Shown here in pieces: positions 1 to 11,900 of a stretch of 64,000 nucleotides of DNA. The notes below the pieces were generated by a model. It was not told where the DNA came from. It did not search any database and was given only the letters and a program-made list of their open reading frames with translations. Source of the DNA: Haemonchus contortus (taxonomy: Eukaryota > Nematoda > Chromadorea > Rhabditida > Trichostrongylidae). A program made the position numbers and the translations under genes. How positions within the stretch are numbered: position 1 is the stretch's first letter; the number at the start of each line of letters is the position of its first letter. The stretch covers positions 30,846,645 to 30,910,644 of the forward strand of contig LS997565.1 of assembly GCA_000469685.2 (NCBI GenBank), given 5' to 3'.

Positions 1-2400
1 AGACCTTCTGTTAGAACTGTTATAGATCTATGTAGAGAGCACAGCCCACTTCGATTAGGCTCCAGCCACCGCAAATGAGTCTCCCTCGTTTGATTTGTTG
101 GCCCATTCGTAACCTTTTTACCGGTGTCTGGGCTTTTTCTAAAGCTCAAGTACTTTTGCCTTAGGCAGTGTCCATTCTAATGCATGTGTCGTCCCTGTAG
201 GCGAGGTCTGGCTAAACCTTCAAATGCTCTGTTGCTCTTGCTCTTAGAACGCTTTCTTCGAAGATGACCCAACATTTTGGAGTATCTACAGGTGATGCCG
301 AATTTCGTGACATATGACATACAAATGAATAGATCCAGCGGGATTTCCTCGAAGCGGTCTACCGAGAGCAAATTCTGAGAAAAGTGTTTCATTCTACTAC
401 ATCGAACGTTCTGAAGTGTGCTTTCATCGCGAATGAGCGGTGTGGTCATGTGATGCACGCGTTAGAATGAGTAGCCTGAGTGGTTAGTTTTCTGAGATAA
501 CACGACGTCACGATCAAATGGGATCATACCTCGATTTGGGAAAGATGGCTCTGTCTTTATATGGGTATTGTATGCGTATGGGGAACATATTAGCCATCTT
601 TTAGTTGCTAGCATCGTCACAGTGCGTGCACTGACTAGTTAGACGTATGGCCAGGTTGGATCACACATCCTGTGCGTAGAGGGAATTCCGCATAGAACAG
701 TGAGCTCTCAGTGTTATTGCGGGTGCAGTAACACACAAGGAACGGCACGGGAGGCCAGGGCTGCAAGGGTCTACAAGCCCGCGTGGCAGAGGGACTACTT
801 GTATGCGAGCGGGTTTCCCCGGCACAAGATCACGCTGAATTTTTGTCTGGCCTCGAGTAGTCCTCTAATCTAGCTATGAATTTTGTGGTAAATACTGCTC
901 AGTTTGAGAATCTCCGATCCACCACGGGCGGACCTCCTTGATCTAGTTGTTGCCATTCCCTCACTCTGCCCATCTTTTTCCGGTATCTGGGCTGTTGTTA
1001 GACGAATTAAGAAGTTTTGTTTTGGGCATCGGCCATTTCGGTGCCCAAACAGCTCCGTTCAGACCATAGGCTTTGATTCTTCCTTACACCACCCTATCTG
1101 AGATTTGTTCAGGTCCCTCCAGGTGCTTTTTAGGTATTTAGGAGCTCAGGAAGCAAACAGACTCACATACAGGCAGACAGACACAGAGACAGAGGAAGGC
1201 AGAAAGCAGGCAAGATACCCAAAAAAATCCGATGCCGGTAGAGGATAAAGGATTAAGTCTTTGGGCATTAATTGATCCCGTCTAAGGATGTGCTTCTCGA
1301 ATTTGACTTCCTCCAGAATCACAGAGATTGAATGGGTCTATGGCTGATACAACGACTTGCGTTAGTTGACGCTTATTAGTGTCTTTTTGATGAGCTGCTT
1401 GCAAACTCGCTTGCAATATTTATGCAGATCATCCGATCCCACTTTGATTACCGAGCTGGCTCCCTGGCCACACTCGACGTTCCTCTCAATTGAAGTTTAT
1501 GAAACTCCAGAGATACCAGCTCTGTTGCCTAATCTTGTATACAACTGCAAATGACAATGACATCTACTCTAGTGCCGAGTTCTTCACTAACACACCTTGA
1601 TCGATTTAAATTAACCTGAGTTTCAAAACGTAGGAGTCCTAGGATGGGCTTTGAGTGAACGTGTGATCTGTGTGCGGTCTATAGAATTGTCTACCTAATC
1701 TGCTCTGTTTTATTTGTGAGTTCTGCTTCACTGTGTGAACCCGGCCCTACCGAGTAGTACTTAAGCCATTCATTTCGATTGTTGCTTCAGTTATATTGAT
1801 TCCTCGTCATCATCTCTCTTTCTCAAAGAAACAGTTCTTCTTTCAAAGGCACTTCATTGAGTGAATTATACGAAAACGAGCAGTCCCATTTGATAGTACT
1901 GTTGCTTACCCCCCCCCCCCCCTCTCTTAGGAATAGTTCGAGGTACGCATAGAAGCATAATGTAGCTCGTTCGTTGAATTAGAAGGATTGAGAACAAATA
2001 TTGAGATCTTTATTTATTGCCTCAGTTGGACTGAAATGTATTCACCTTATCAACAATAATATCACAATAATAACAATTATCTGTACATTCGGCTAAACAA
2101 CAGAAAGTGATGCAAACTGTTCATACCCTTGTAGTGTTGACGAGGATTGCCAGTTTTTCGTAAATCACCTCGATATCTTGCTGAAAACAATTCCCATTAA
2201 TGCCTCATCTACCGTTTAACAAACTGTTCGGATTGCTCGTACTTTGCGAAGGGCCGGCAGTCACAGAAACGAAAATTCAGTACGGCACTGGTGGGTAAGC
2301 CAGGGGGTTACTGTAAGAGCTGAGTGCACGTACTGAATCCTCGTTTCTGTCCGGCAGTCTGGGTTTAAGCCACCCTGTAGCAGTTGTGTCCTGCAAAATG
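1..2400. other. Region beyond the 3' end of the phosphatase gene
   Basis: No gene seen on either strand. Contains a CAGA-rich simple stretch at about 1150-1205, a SINE tail at 1241-1370, and a run of about 12 C at 1911-1922. Small open frames here have no recognisable motifs. Confidence 0.5.
1241..1370 (-). repeat. SINE family 1 tail fragment
   Basis: GAGGATAAAGGATTAAGTCT to TTGACTTCC..CAGAATCACAG matches the tail and body of the copies at 48.1 and 51.4 kb. No tRNA-like head. Lies beyond the 3' end of the phosphatase gene. Confidence 0.5.
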
Positions 2401-2575
2401 CGCAAGAGTGATTACGAGAAGAGGCAGGGTCGGTGCTGACTGGGAGGGTTGATCGCTATTGCAAAGATCAGCAGTGGTAGGTGCAGAGTTTGTTCTATTG
2501 GAAGAAGGAAAGAATTGAGTAAGTACGCTGAGTTCATTCTCGATGCCATGGTTCTTCCCCAATATGGAGGTATTC

Positions 2576-5500
2576 CTACTTTTGCATTGCTTTTCTTCTG
2601 ATTACGGAGCTTTTACTCTCCCTCCCATTACAGACAAGTTGTTTGTGCACCCTATGTGCATACACAAATAAGTAAATAATCCATGAACTTAAGAAGGATG
2701 AGGCCAAGCAGTGCTCTTTTTCCTGCATGCTATCCTTTCAAGAGAAATTCAATTCTCGAGTGAGAAAAGGGGTGTAGTATGTACTAGTCTACGAAACTCA
2801 CCCTAGAATTCCATAATCCACAATGGATATGGGAATAAGAGGCGAGCAACAGTACAACGTCGACGCATCCCTGCTGCTCCAGTTGACAAGCCAATGAGGT
2901 AAGTGCGCAAAGGCAGTAAGCCAGTGAAGGGGAAGGTTCGCCTAGAAGTGACACCTCAAATATGTGGTCCTTTGGAAAATTCATATAAAAACATAGCCTA
3001 CTGTTGTAAAGTAGTGATAACGACAAAGTTGAGCTTGTTGATGTGATGTTGTTGGGCACTAAAGGATGGACTCCATCCGTGGAAAGGTGCCGACTGGAGG
3101 AAGATGTCTGTAACTCCCAGCAATCAGGAATCAGGGGCTAAATGATGAATCTGTCGTCGTTTACCGTGTCTGGTCGTATAGAATTGATAACAAGTAATGG
3201 TGCGTCGTGGTAGGCAAGCCGGTCTTCTTGTATCCGCTCGACTTCGCCCCAGAAGTCCGATTCCAGAGCAACTCGGGATACAACCACTACTCGCACATAG
3301 AGCTAAAAATTGTTGATATAAATATAGTAAGAGCAGTAGGAAAGGCGTACATCAAGCGAAGTCACATTGTGCCGATTGCTGAAGAATGTACCGAGTACAA
3401 TTGCATTCCTTTATGGCAATGCTTTATAAGAAAAATACCACCATATCACTACCTTGTCGTCTTACTGTCTGAGACGACTCCCTAACTTGACCCACACCTC
3501 TAAAGGTGCCGCTCGAGCAGGACCTCTAAAAGCGTGGTCCTCACTTTTTCTTCGAACAACGTCAAGGGCAAGACGTAGTCTTCGTATTGTGATGTAAACT
3601 TATCAACGTTATTGTTTTACTTTTCATTGCGGTAACGCCCTGTAACATCCTATCAGGTTGGCCGAAAACTCTTGATAAGGTTGACATATTTTTCTGTTTT
3701 ATTTTACATTTCAGCAACGCAAACAATGCAAGCCAATCAACAATATATAATCACCGTTAGTTATAACAGTGTCCCACTTGACGGGGAAGTCAGCAATTCC
3801 CTTCTCCCAGCAGCGGGAAGATTAAGAGTCAAAGAAGTCACGTTTTTTTTGGCAGGAAAGCCTTGAGGAGCCGGAAGAAGTGGTAACTTGAGGGAGTTAT
3901 ATCAGGTGAATAGAGTGGATGTGGAAACGTGTCTCGATCTAGCCCCTTCAACTTTGCACAGGTCTCTTCACCTATGTGAGGCTCAGGGTTGTCATGGAGG
4001 AGGTGCACCGGAGTTCATCTAGGCCGCTTCTCTCAAACGACTTCTGCAAGTTTCTGCAACTGACCAGTGTAACAAGGAGCGGTGACGGTGTGGCTTTTCT
4101 TGAGCAATTCGTAGTACAGCATCCCCTCTGAATCGCAGAAGCAGCAGAGAAGAAACTTCCTGGGGTGGAGGCCAAATTTGGCTTGCACCGGAGCTGTCTC
4201 TGCGGGATTCAGACGACGCGGTGCGTGTAAGCATTGTAGAGGATTCAGCTTTCATCTCCCGTAACTGGGTCCCACAGAAACTCCTTGCGATGTGGGCGAA
4301 GAGAGAAAGATTGACAAATGGATAGCTGGGTGTACCGCATGATATCGGTCAAGACATGAGGTATCCCTCGAGTCAGCACTTTTCTGTCACAGAGGGCCTG
4401 AAGGCGACCGACGACAGTTGATTGGGCACACCCAAGTCTCGTCGCAATGTTGACTTCCTGATCCTCTATGACGGTACCGAGAATGACGGAGTCGTCGACG
4501 ACAAGGGGGGGGGGCGTCCAGAACGAGGCTTGTTTCCGACCTTCCTTGAAGGGAAGCCTGCCCTTTTCAAAAAACCCTATCATGACTTTTTCATCAACCT
4601 AAGATTTGTTAAATACTTTGCTACGTTATAACCGTAGTCATGAATATCCACTAAACCACCTACAGACCAAACACCACCTCTTTTACAGGCAGAGAAATGT
4701 AATCAGAATCTTACCTGATCTTCCTTATTTTGCAAAAGGACGAAGTTCTCCCCATGTTGTATGGTGATGTCGTCCACTTGCTCCATACCCGTCCAGTAAT
4801 CGATTTCACCTTAACATCGTATACCCCGTTATCAGAATACGCAAACACAGGCTAAATGGATAGCAAGTATCGGAGAATTTTCGAAAGTGGGCAATTGTTT
4901 GGATACGGGGACTCTCTCTCCACTGAACACGTGCCCAATAAACTGCGTTACATCAATAGGTAGCTGGGTGATATCAGTTAGGTTCAATATGAGAGCTCAT
5001 TAAATCTTGTGAAGTAACGACCTTAATGTTCAATTGAGCTCGTGCAGACTACGATGTGTGACCTGCACGAAACAGTTCCAAAGTTTGTCAGTATTAGGTT
5101 ACTTCAGTATGGATTTGATACGTGTTGTGAGCTACAATTACAAGGGCCATCATGACTTGACAGCACTGAAATCCTAGTGAAGGGAAAGATTCATTGTGGG
5201 ATATTTTGGGAGTCACACAACACCTGCGATTTCCACTCTTCTTGTTATGAATGTTACGATGCTCAAATGAAGCATTGCTTCGAAGCATTCAATTCTCACC
5301 CAGTAACACAACTGTTTGGCAATTTTGTGACCAGATCAGCTGCCATAGTTCCGCACATTCTTTTGGCCAATTGGCTACGAGGAATTCATCGGCTCTATGA
5401 TAACCCTGCAAAAACACCAGACTTTGAAAGCATGTAAAATTAGTATGTTTCATTCGAACGCATTTTTTGCACTCACTGGCAGTGTTACATAGTCGACAGG

Positions 5501-5928
5501 TGGAGAACAGGAGGGGTCATGATGACACTCACAGAGGTCCTAAAACAGAGGATTTGGCTTATAATCGAAAAATTTCGGCGACGTTCAGCTAAGACTTTTC
5601 AATGCGATATTATCACAAGTAAACAAATCACTCCCCATTTCGTATCATTTAAGAGCCACAGACTTCAAGAGTCATAAACGTCATGAACTTACTCCTCCCA
5701 CACCCCCATTTCTTGGACCTTTCACGTTTTACTGCCAAAGTGGTAAGTTCGCACATCGGAGTGCAAATGTTGGAATTATTATACGTTAGCTTGGCCCCGC
5801 TCCGTCAAAATAATCGAGACAGTTCAGCTCTTAATTCGACCCAGGATTTTCGTAAAAAAATTACCTCATACTGCATTTGCATCCTGGTCTTTCCATTTAC
5901 ATTTTCTTCACCGAGGTAGTTGAGATAT
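2576..5928 (-). CDS. RPTP exons: divergent, probably inactive D2 domain and C-terminus
   Basis: Exon 5865-5928 is the D1-D2 linker (start YLNYLGEEN). D2 follows in 5477-5539, 5300-5405 ([14 protein letters not shown], cf. GY..D.FIATQ.P), 4715-4809 (DYWTGMEQ, cf. KYWP), 3165-3302 ([12 protein letters not shown] and DAPLLVINS where active enzymes have GP..VHCS), 2802-2954 (helix with [13 protein letters not shown]) and 2576-2722. The KNRY/YINA segment and a WPD loop cannot be found, and the catalytic Cys position is Asn. D2 pseudophosphatase domains are common in RPTPs, but this one is unusually eroded. A minus-strand mariner lies in the 4714-3303 intron. The end is least certain: the last exon runs to a TAG at 2576-2578, but splicing on to an exon near 2.53 kb is possible. 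Confidence 0.65.
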
Positions 5929-8900
5929 CTGAAATTGTCCTAGCATAATCATGATTGACTTCCGCTCAAGCTGGGTATCAGCTTTGACGAGTGAGTGTTC
6001 GCCGAATCGAGGTTCGCTCGATCCAGCAGGATAATTTCATTGAATAGGTCAGTAATAAATAGTATGTCGATAGTCTTCAGTGGTGGGCTCGTCGTATTCC
6101 ATTAATTAAACCTACTCACCTTTGAAAGAGGTCAGCGTGAACTCGCGTGATGCCATGGCGGATGAGTTGCCGAACGGCTTCGTGGCAGAGGATGTATTGC
6201 TCCTCAAGAGAAATTATTTAACTTAGGGTGTAAGAAGTTGAGAGCTCAACAATTGTCATGCACTTCATCAAGTGCTTAATGTCAAGCACCTTTATAAACT
6301 CCATACGAATAGTCCGAAGATCAAGTCTCTGAGAAAGCGCGCCGAGACAACGAAATCTCGGAACCCTGAATCCAAGTAAAGCATGTTTTCTGGATGGGAG
6401 CTCTGTACGCCTGTTGCACCAGTTCATTGTCTCGCTATTAAGCCATGAAGGCCGCAAAAATTTTCAATGTAGCGCATCAAAGTAAATGAGATGGCCCTCT
6501 GAACTCGATCGATCCTTCTACATACATACCGACCATTTTACTGACTATTACGTCCCATAAATCTAGCTTGGCCTTTTTGAAAGGTATATGGAGATCGAAA
6601 AATTAACGACCAGTGAATCTTGATGAGCTCTGTATTCGATCGAAATTTACGGTGAAGCTTTTTTGTTCGATAGAGTAAACCGGGCCATTTTACTATAACT
6701 ATCACGTCTCACAAACCAACCAGACTACAGCTCACTATTGCGGCGTATCGCAAGAGAGCGTTTAGTTCACAGTTGATGGTCCCATGATAATTCATTCAAG
6801 AACATCCATAGGTCAAGATTTCGAGTGTAAGAGAACGGCTTCATGAAGGCTTACAATGAATCATGATAAAACTCTTACTTACCACGGTTTGGACAAGTTT
6901 TTCTCGTTGCCTTCTCATATGAATCAGATGACCCATGAGATTTAATTTGCGGAAACTGATCAAATGTCGTCGCATGCTGTCCACCAAAATGTAAGAACCG
7001 GATCGACCGACGCCAGCACTGTAACTGAACTGTAGAAACAAACAAAACGACCAAATTCCTCTGGAACTCCATGCCTGCAGTGGACGACAATCGGGCCAGT
7101 TGAGTGAATTTCAGCAACGTAGTTCATGAAAGTGAGCAGTGGAAATACTGTATCTGGCACGCCATGGTCAGGCCATCCTTTGAAATGCAACTGATGAACT
7201 CGTCGTTCAGTCTGGAATGGTATGGTATGCCACAATGAAGGAGAGAGCATTACTGTATCAACTTACTGGTGGCACACATTTGGCTATTCGTAAAGTGAAG
7301 ATTCTATGAACAAAGTAAGTGTTCGAAACTTCGTTGACCAGACCAATTTGGTAGTTGCCATGAGTTTGGGTTGAACTTGACGAGCTTGGCCAGTACTGAT
7401 CGCATTTCCGCTGAAACGACACAGTCAGTTGCGATAAACCGAGATAGATCAGGGCTCCTTACCCTTCCGTCCTCGATCATGTTGGTGATGACAACAATGA
7501 TGTTACATCGCTCTTGCCATATCATCTCCCAGAAGTCAGCGAACGTTGATGGTAACGGTGCTTGGGTAGCGATGTAGGCATTGCGTTTCTCGCATGACTA
7601 AGATGGTACAGAATGAGGAATTTGGCACTCGGAGTCAATGGCATTTCTTATAAAACGTTCCAGCTTTTCTTATGGGTATGATGATGTTTGAATGGATATG
7701 GGAGAGAGTTCGGGACGGGGAAGAGGCCTCCGAAACACAGGTCATTGTTCCCGTTTTACCCATTCACAAAAAATTCAATAAGGTGGGAGAGGAACGTTCC
7801 TAACAATCATCAGAACCACCCAAAACTTGCTATGACATTATACCTATCTTTATAGCCATGTGGATAGTCTCCCAAGCCTATTTGGTCTTGATCATTACTT
7901 GGACCCTGCGAAAATTCCATTTCGAAACATCAACGCGTCAGGAAAGAACCTATTTGTGCCGGTAAAAGGAACCCTATCTTCTTCACCTACAACCGCACCA
8001 AAAGTAAAGTTTTGGGAAGACTTTTTCGTCCCTTAATACCGGTCCCGTTAAGCAGAGCAGTAATTTCCAGGCAATCGCAATCATTTCTACCTAATCAAAT
8101 TCGTCGTGTATTGCCGGCAGCACTATAATTATTATGAATTACCTCATTCGTCGAGTTAGGCCGACAGACCACCGGATAATCCCCATCCGTAATCAATTTT
8201 AGAACGGACCCTAGGTGCTGTACTATAATTATCGGCTTACTCGAGTTGTCATTTGTTTGTTGTGTAGCCCAGATAGGCAAACTTCTCCCAGAGTAAAGTG
8301 GTTCCTGGATGAGCGGAACGCGTTTCCACTTAGGCCTTCGTATGCACGCCACCTTATTCCCAAGAGAGTTAACGGGACTCACGTCGATATAGTTTGCGTT
8401 GATGTAGTCCGAGCCTCCATTGCTCGACGAGTTAATCCGGACGCGTGAAGCTTCGATAGCGCCGATGTTCAGATACCTAGATTGAGCTAGAGCATAAGGA
8501 ATATCAGAGTACAGACGGGCGACTCCAGTTTCTCGCAACTACCTGTTCTTGTCCAAATTCTTTTCGAGTATGTCTGGTTCCGTGCAATCACACGATGTCA
8601 TCTGCTCGATTTGCTGAAATCACTTTAATTTTGGTAGTTTCATGACGAAAGCACTAAAGTCTAGCTTCTGTTCTTCGCTAGATTACTCCTTCGTTGAGGG
8701 TTCAGGCACAGTCTACGTGACCCTACGACATCCTCAAGAACAACGCCTTATTAACTCAGCGACATAAAATTCACCAGGGGGAACCGGGATCCGGAAAAGA
8801 TTAAAGGATCTCGAGGTCATTTTGTGCATTGTCTACGAAAAGCCTTTCCATCAAATGAAAAAGTGGATATCCATTAACCTGGAACTGAGACGTATACTTG

Positions 8901-11900
8901 GCATTTTCGTTCCGACCCAAATCCTCACAGTAACCATAGAAGAGTTCTACAGGAATGTCGTCGCATGTTGCGGAATCTGCAACATCATCCATCGCAGACA
9001 AAACCAAAGATCCTTCACAAATTTTGTATTGAATGCATAAGAACAGTATTGAGACAGCAGAATCTTACCTCTATTAAATTAGATCAGCATGATCGCAGAA
9101 GATTTGCATTTGTGTTAGTCAGTCACCCGGGAAATGAAGGTGATGTTTGGTTCAGACACAATGGAAGTTTGTCCACAACCTACCAGAATGGGAGTTCCGG
9201 GGGTGGGGTGGAGTTTTGAGGTGAGTTGTCTGATCAATCAGAGATATACAGTAGCGCCCAAAAGTGTTCGGTCAAACGCTTTTACGCTTTTTCGTTCATA
9301 ACTTTTTCCTTAGTGGAGCAAATCGTGCGAAATTTCGATATGTTTAACTACGGCATATTTCACACTATCCATCACTATTTGATTGTAAAGCAGCAATATC
9401 CACATAATTAGAATAAGATGTTTATGAGGCAGCAGATTTTGCTAAAACTAAAGTTGTTGAGTCTGCACTTATTCGCACCTTATGTGCGTTTTCTCATCTA
9501 TTGTGTTCGGCGTTACAGCTCGTACACTTTGGACATGATGAAAAGGAAGGAATTCTTAGGAGTTCGACTACAAGCTCTTTTAGATATCAGGAACATGACC
9601 AGATTGCAGGTTAATAGTGGTAAATGTTCGCAATACACCCATGCTACACATATAGAAATTTCGCGTGATTAGATCCGGTAGGAAAGGAGTTACGACTGGA
9701 AAGTACTACTGACGAAGCATTTCACCAAAGACTTTTGAGCGTTACTGTAGCTATTAGGGTAATTGAGGCACCGCACAAGCTACCTAAGACGGTAGAACTA
9801 TTTCGTCTTGATGAGCACCAAGACTGCCACGATTCTATAAGCCATTGAAGTCAATTCGAAATATTGTTGATCAGGGGCGATTGATTTGTAGTGATCCTTT
9901 CACATGTTAGGTAACGTAAGGGGCTTTTGCAAGTCGAAATTACAAGATAGAAGTGAGAAGGTAAAAGTGAGTTACAGTTTTGAGGGAACAACAATGCTTG
10001 GCTAAACCTCATGCATATATCCGAATGGGTATCCCGCATTTGGCGATCGGGATCTGGAGAAAGATTCGAAGGGGGTATTCGCCAATCTACCTGCATTAGT
10101 TTTTGCAGCCAAAGTAAGGAAGCCCTAATTTATAGAGATATTTATAGAATGGAAATGCTGATTGCAGAGATTTCCGAGTTCTGTTTTTGCAGTTTATGGT
10201 TTCCATTGATGCTTGCCCGTCGCATCAAATCGCCAATTATGTAGCCGTATTAATAGTACGCACTCCAGCAGGAATTGCTCTCTCAATAAGGTTTCTCCCG
10301 AAGGTCTCTCACGAATCTAATCTGGACAGTGGCCAGCCATATGAAACTGTTAGAGATACGCATCACATTACTGGACTTCTACATTATCGGTCAAAAACAA
10401 AAAAGGAGATAGGTAGGGGATGCTGTTCTCGCTGCCTCATCGCCAGTCGTAGGGGTAATAATTGGAGAAAGAATGTTCGAAAACCAACCATAGACAAGAG
10501 GGCTGAGTTCCTCGAGGTAGACACACTTTTCCTTCTTCTTGATGAGCATTTTCAGATCGAGACAGCGGCTAAAACAAATGCTGCTGAGCATCAAGCATTC
10601 TCAGAGGTGGGATGGACTAACCCTTTCAAGGCGTAGATGATCAGGAAGCACAGTACAACGAACAGTACCAAAGCCGATATAGCCACCAATAGCGAAAAAC
10701 GAGGAGGATTGGCACTCTGAATCATTTGTAAATTATGTGCTGAGTATTTTGCTGTTCCGGTTCTTCAAATAAATTTTCATCAGTGTTGCTTTCAGGGTTA
10801 CTGTGCTACATGGCTAGTGCTTCTAAGTGTGCTTGAGCTAGTCGTGCTGGGAGTGCTTGGACTATTCGCTCTTTCCGAACTGGCGCTGCAAAAGCAAAAT
10901 ATGCGGTGAAACTTGCTCCAATGTCAGTGAGTTTTACCGCATATTTTGCCTCATGAGCTGCACAAGCACAGAGACTCCGGACATATGCTGAGGATAAAAG
11001 CGAAATAAAAGGGGCTAGATTCTCGCTTGGGCCCTAGCATTTTCTAATAGCAGAAGATCATTCTGGTCATTCATAGTTTTAAACGCATTAGATTAGGTCC
11101 TTGAATGAACTCACATCCCTCAGCCTCATACACTTGCTGTTAGGAGAGCAAACGGATGACTGATAGGAGCATTGATCTGAAATGGAACGAATTGAAGACA
11201 TGGTTTCCAGAGAGGTCGTGGAATCATCCAAACTCACGGCTCAGAATGAAGCGCTGTTCAGAACCCCAAGAGCCTTTGAGCATCACCCGATTGTCGACGA
11301 TACTTCGCACTGAGCACATCACCCTCACCTTGTACTCAACGTGAAGAGCTAGGTTGATCACATCTAGCTGAAAGCAGTCATTACTTATAAAAGGATGAGG
11401 AGGAATTTTTTAAAGGTAATTCATCCCGTTTCGAGACGTGCCCCGTATTCGACTTCCATCCAGAATCGCAGTGGTGTATTGGATGCGTATTTAACTGATA
11501 CAGTAACTTCCGGTAGTCAGTCGATGTAATACGAGACACTGCCTTGATCCTCCCAGATGAGTCCAGTAAGAGTTAAACCGACCACGGAAGGATCGGAGGC
11601 TTAGTTGGCCGGGGCGGATAATGATCCGAAATTCAATCCTCGGACCATGAGCATGTGATAGTGCGCCTCTTGCCACTACACCATCTCCGTCCCTATCAGA
11701 TATTAAATAGAAAGCGACATTTAGATACCCAGAAAAATGCATGGGAAATGGATTTGGAGCAAAAGAAATCATTCCCCCCATTCTCGTGATTTATATGTGT
11801 CATCTGGATAACGATAGAAGGGATATTCGAGGCCCAAAACGAAGCACTTGGGATGAAGAAAAATAAAATCAAAATTCTTCACCTTCGAGGCAGTTGTGTT

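Noticed and set aside
5177..5437. 86-codon plus-strand open frame
   Set aside because: Antisense shadow of the D2 exon at 5300-5405.
5949..6080. Alternative receptor 3' end reading to a TGA at 5949
   Set aside because: An exon starting after GAAG near 6.07 kb would give a poor acceptor and non-PTP sequence; exon 5865-5928 has a better acceptor, the right phase and continues into recognisable D2.
10187..10636. 149-codon plus-strand open frame
   Set aside because: It lies antisense to the juxtamembrane and transmembrane exons of the receptor, which have clear splice sites and protein features.
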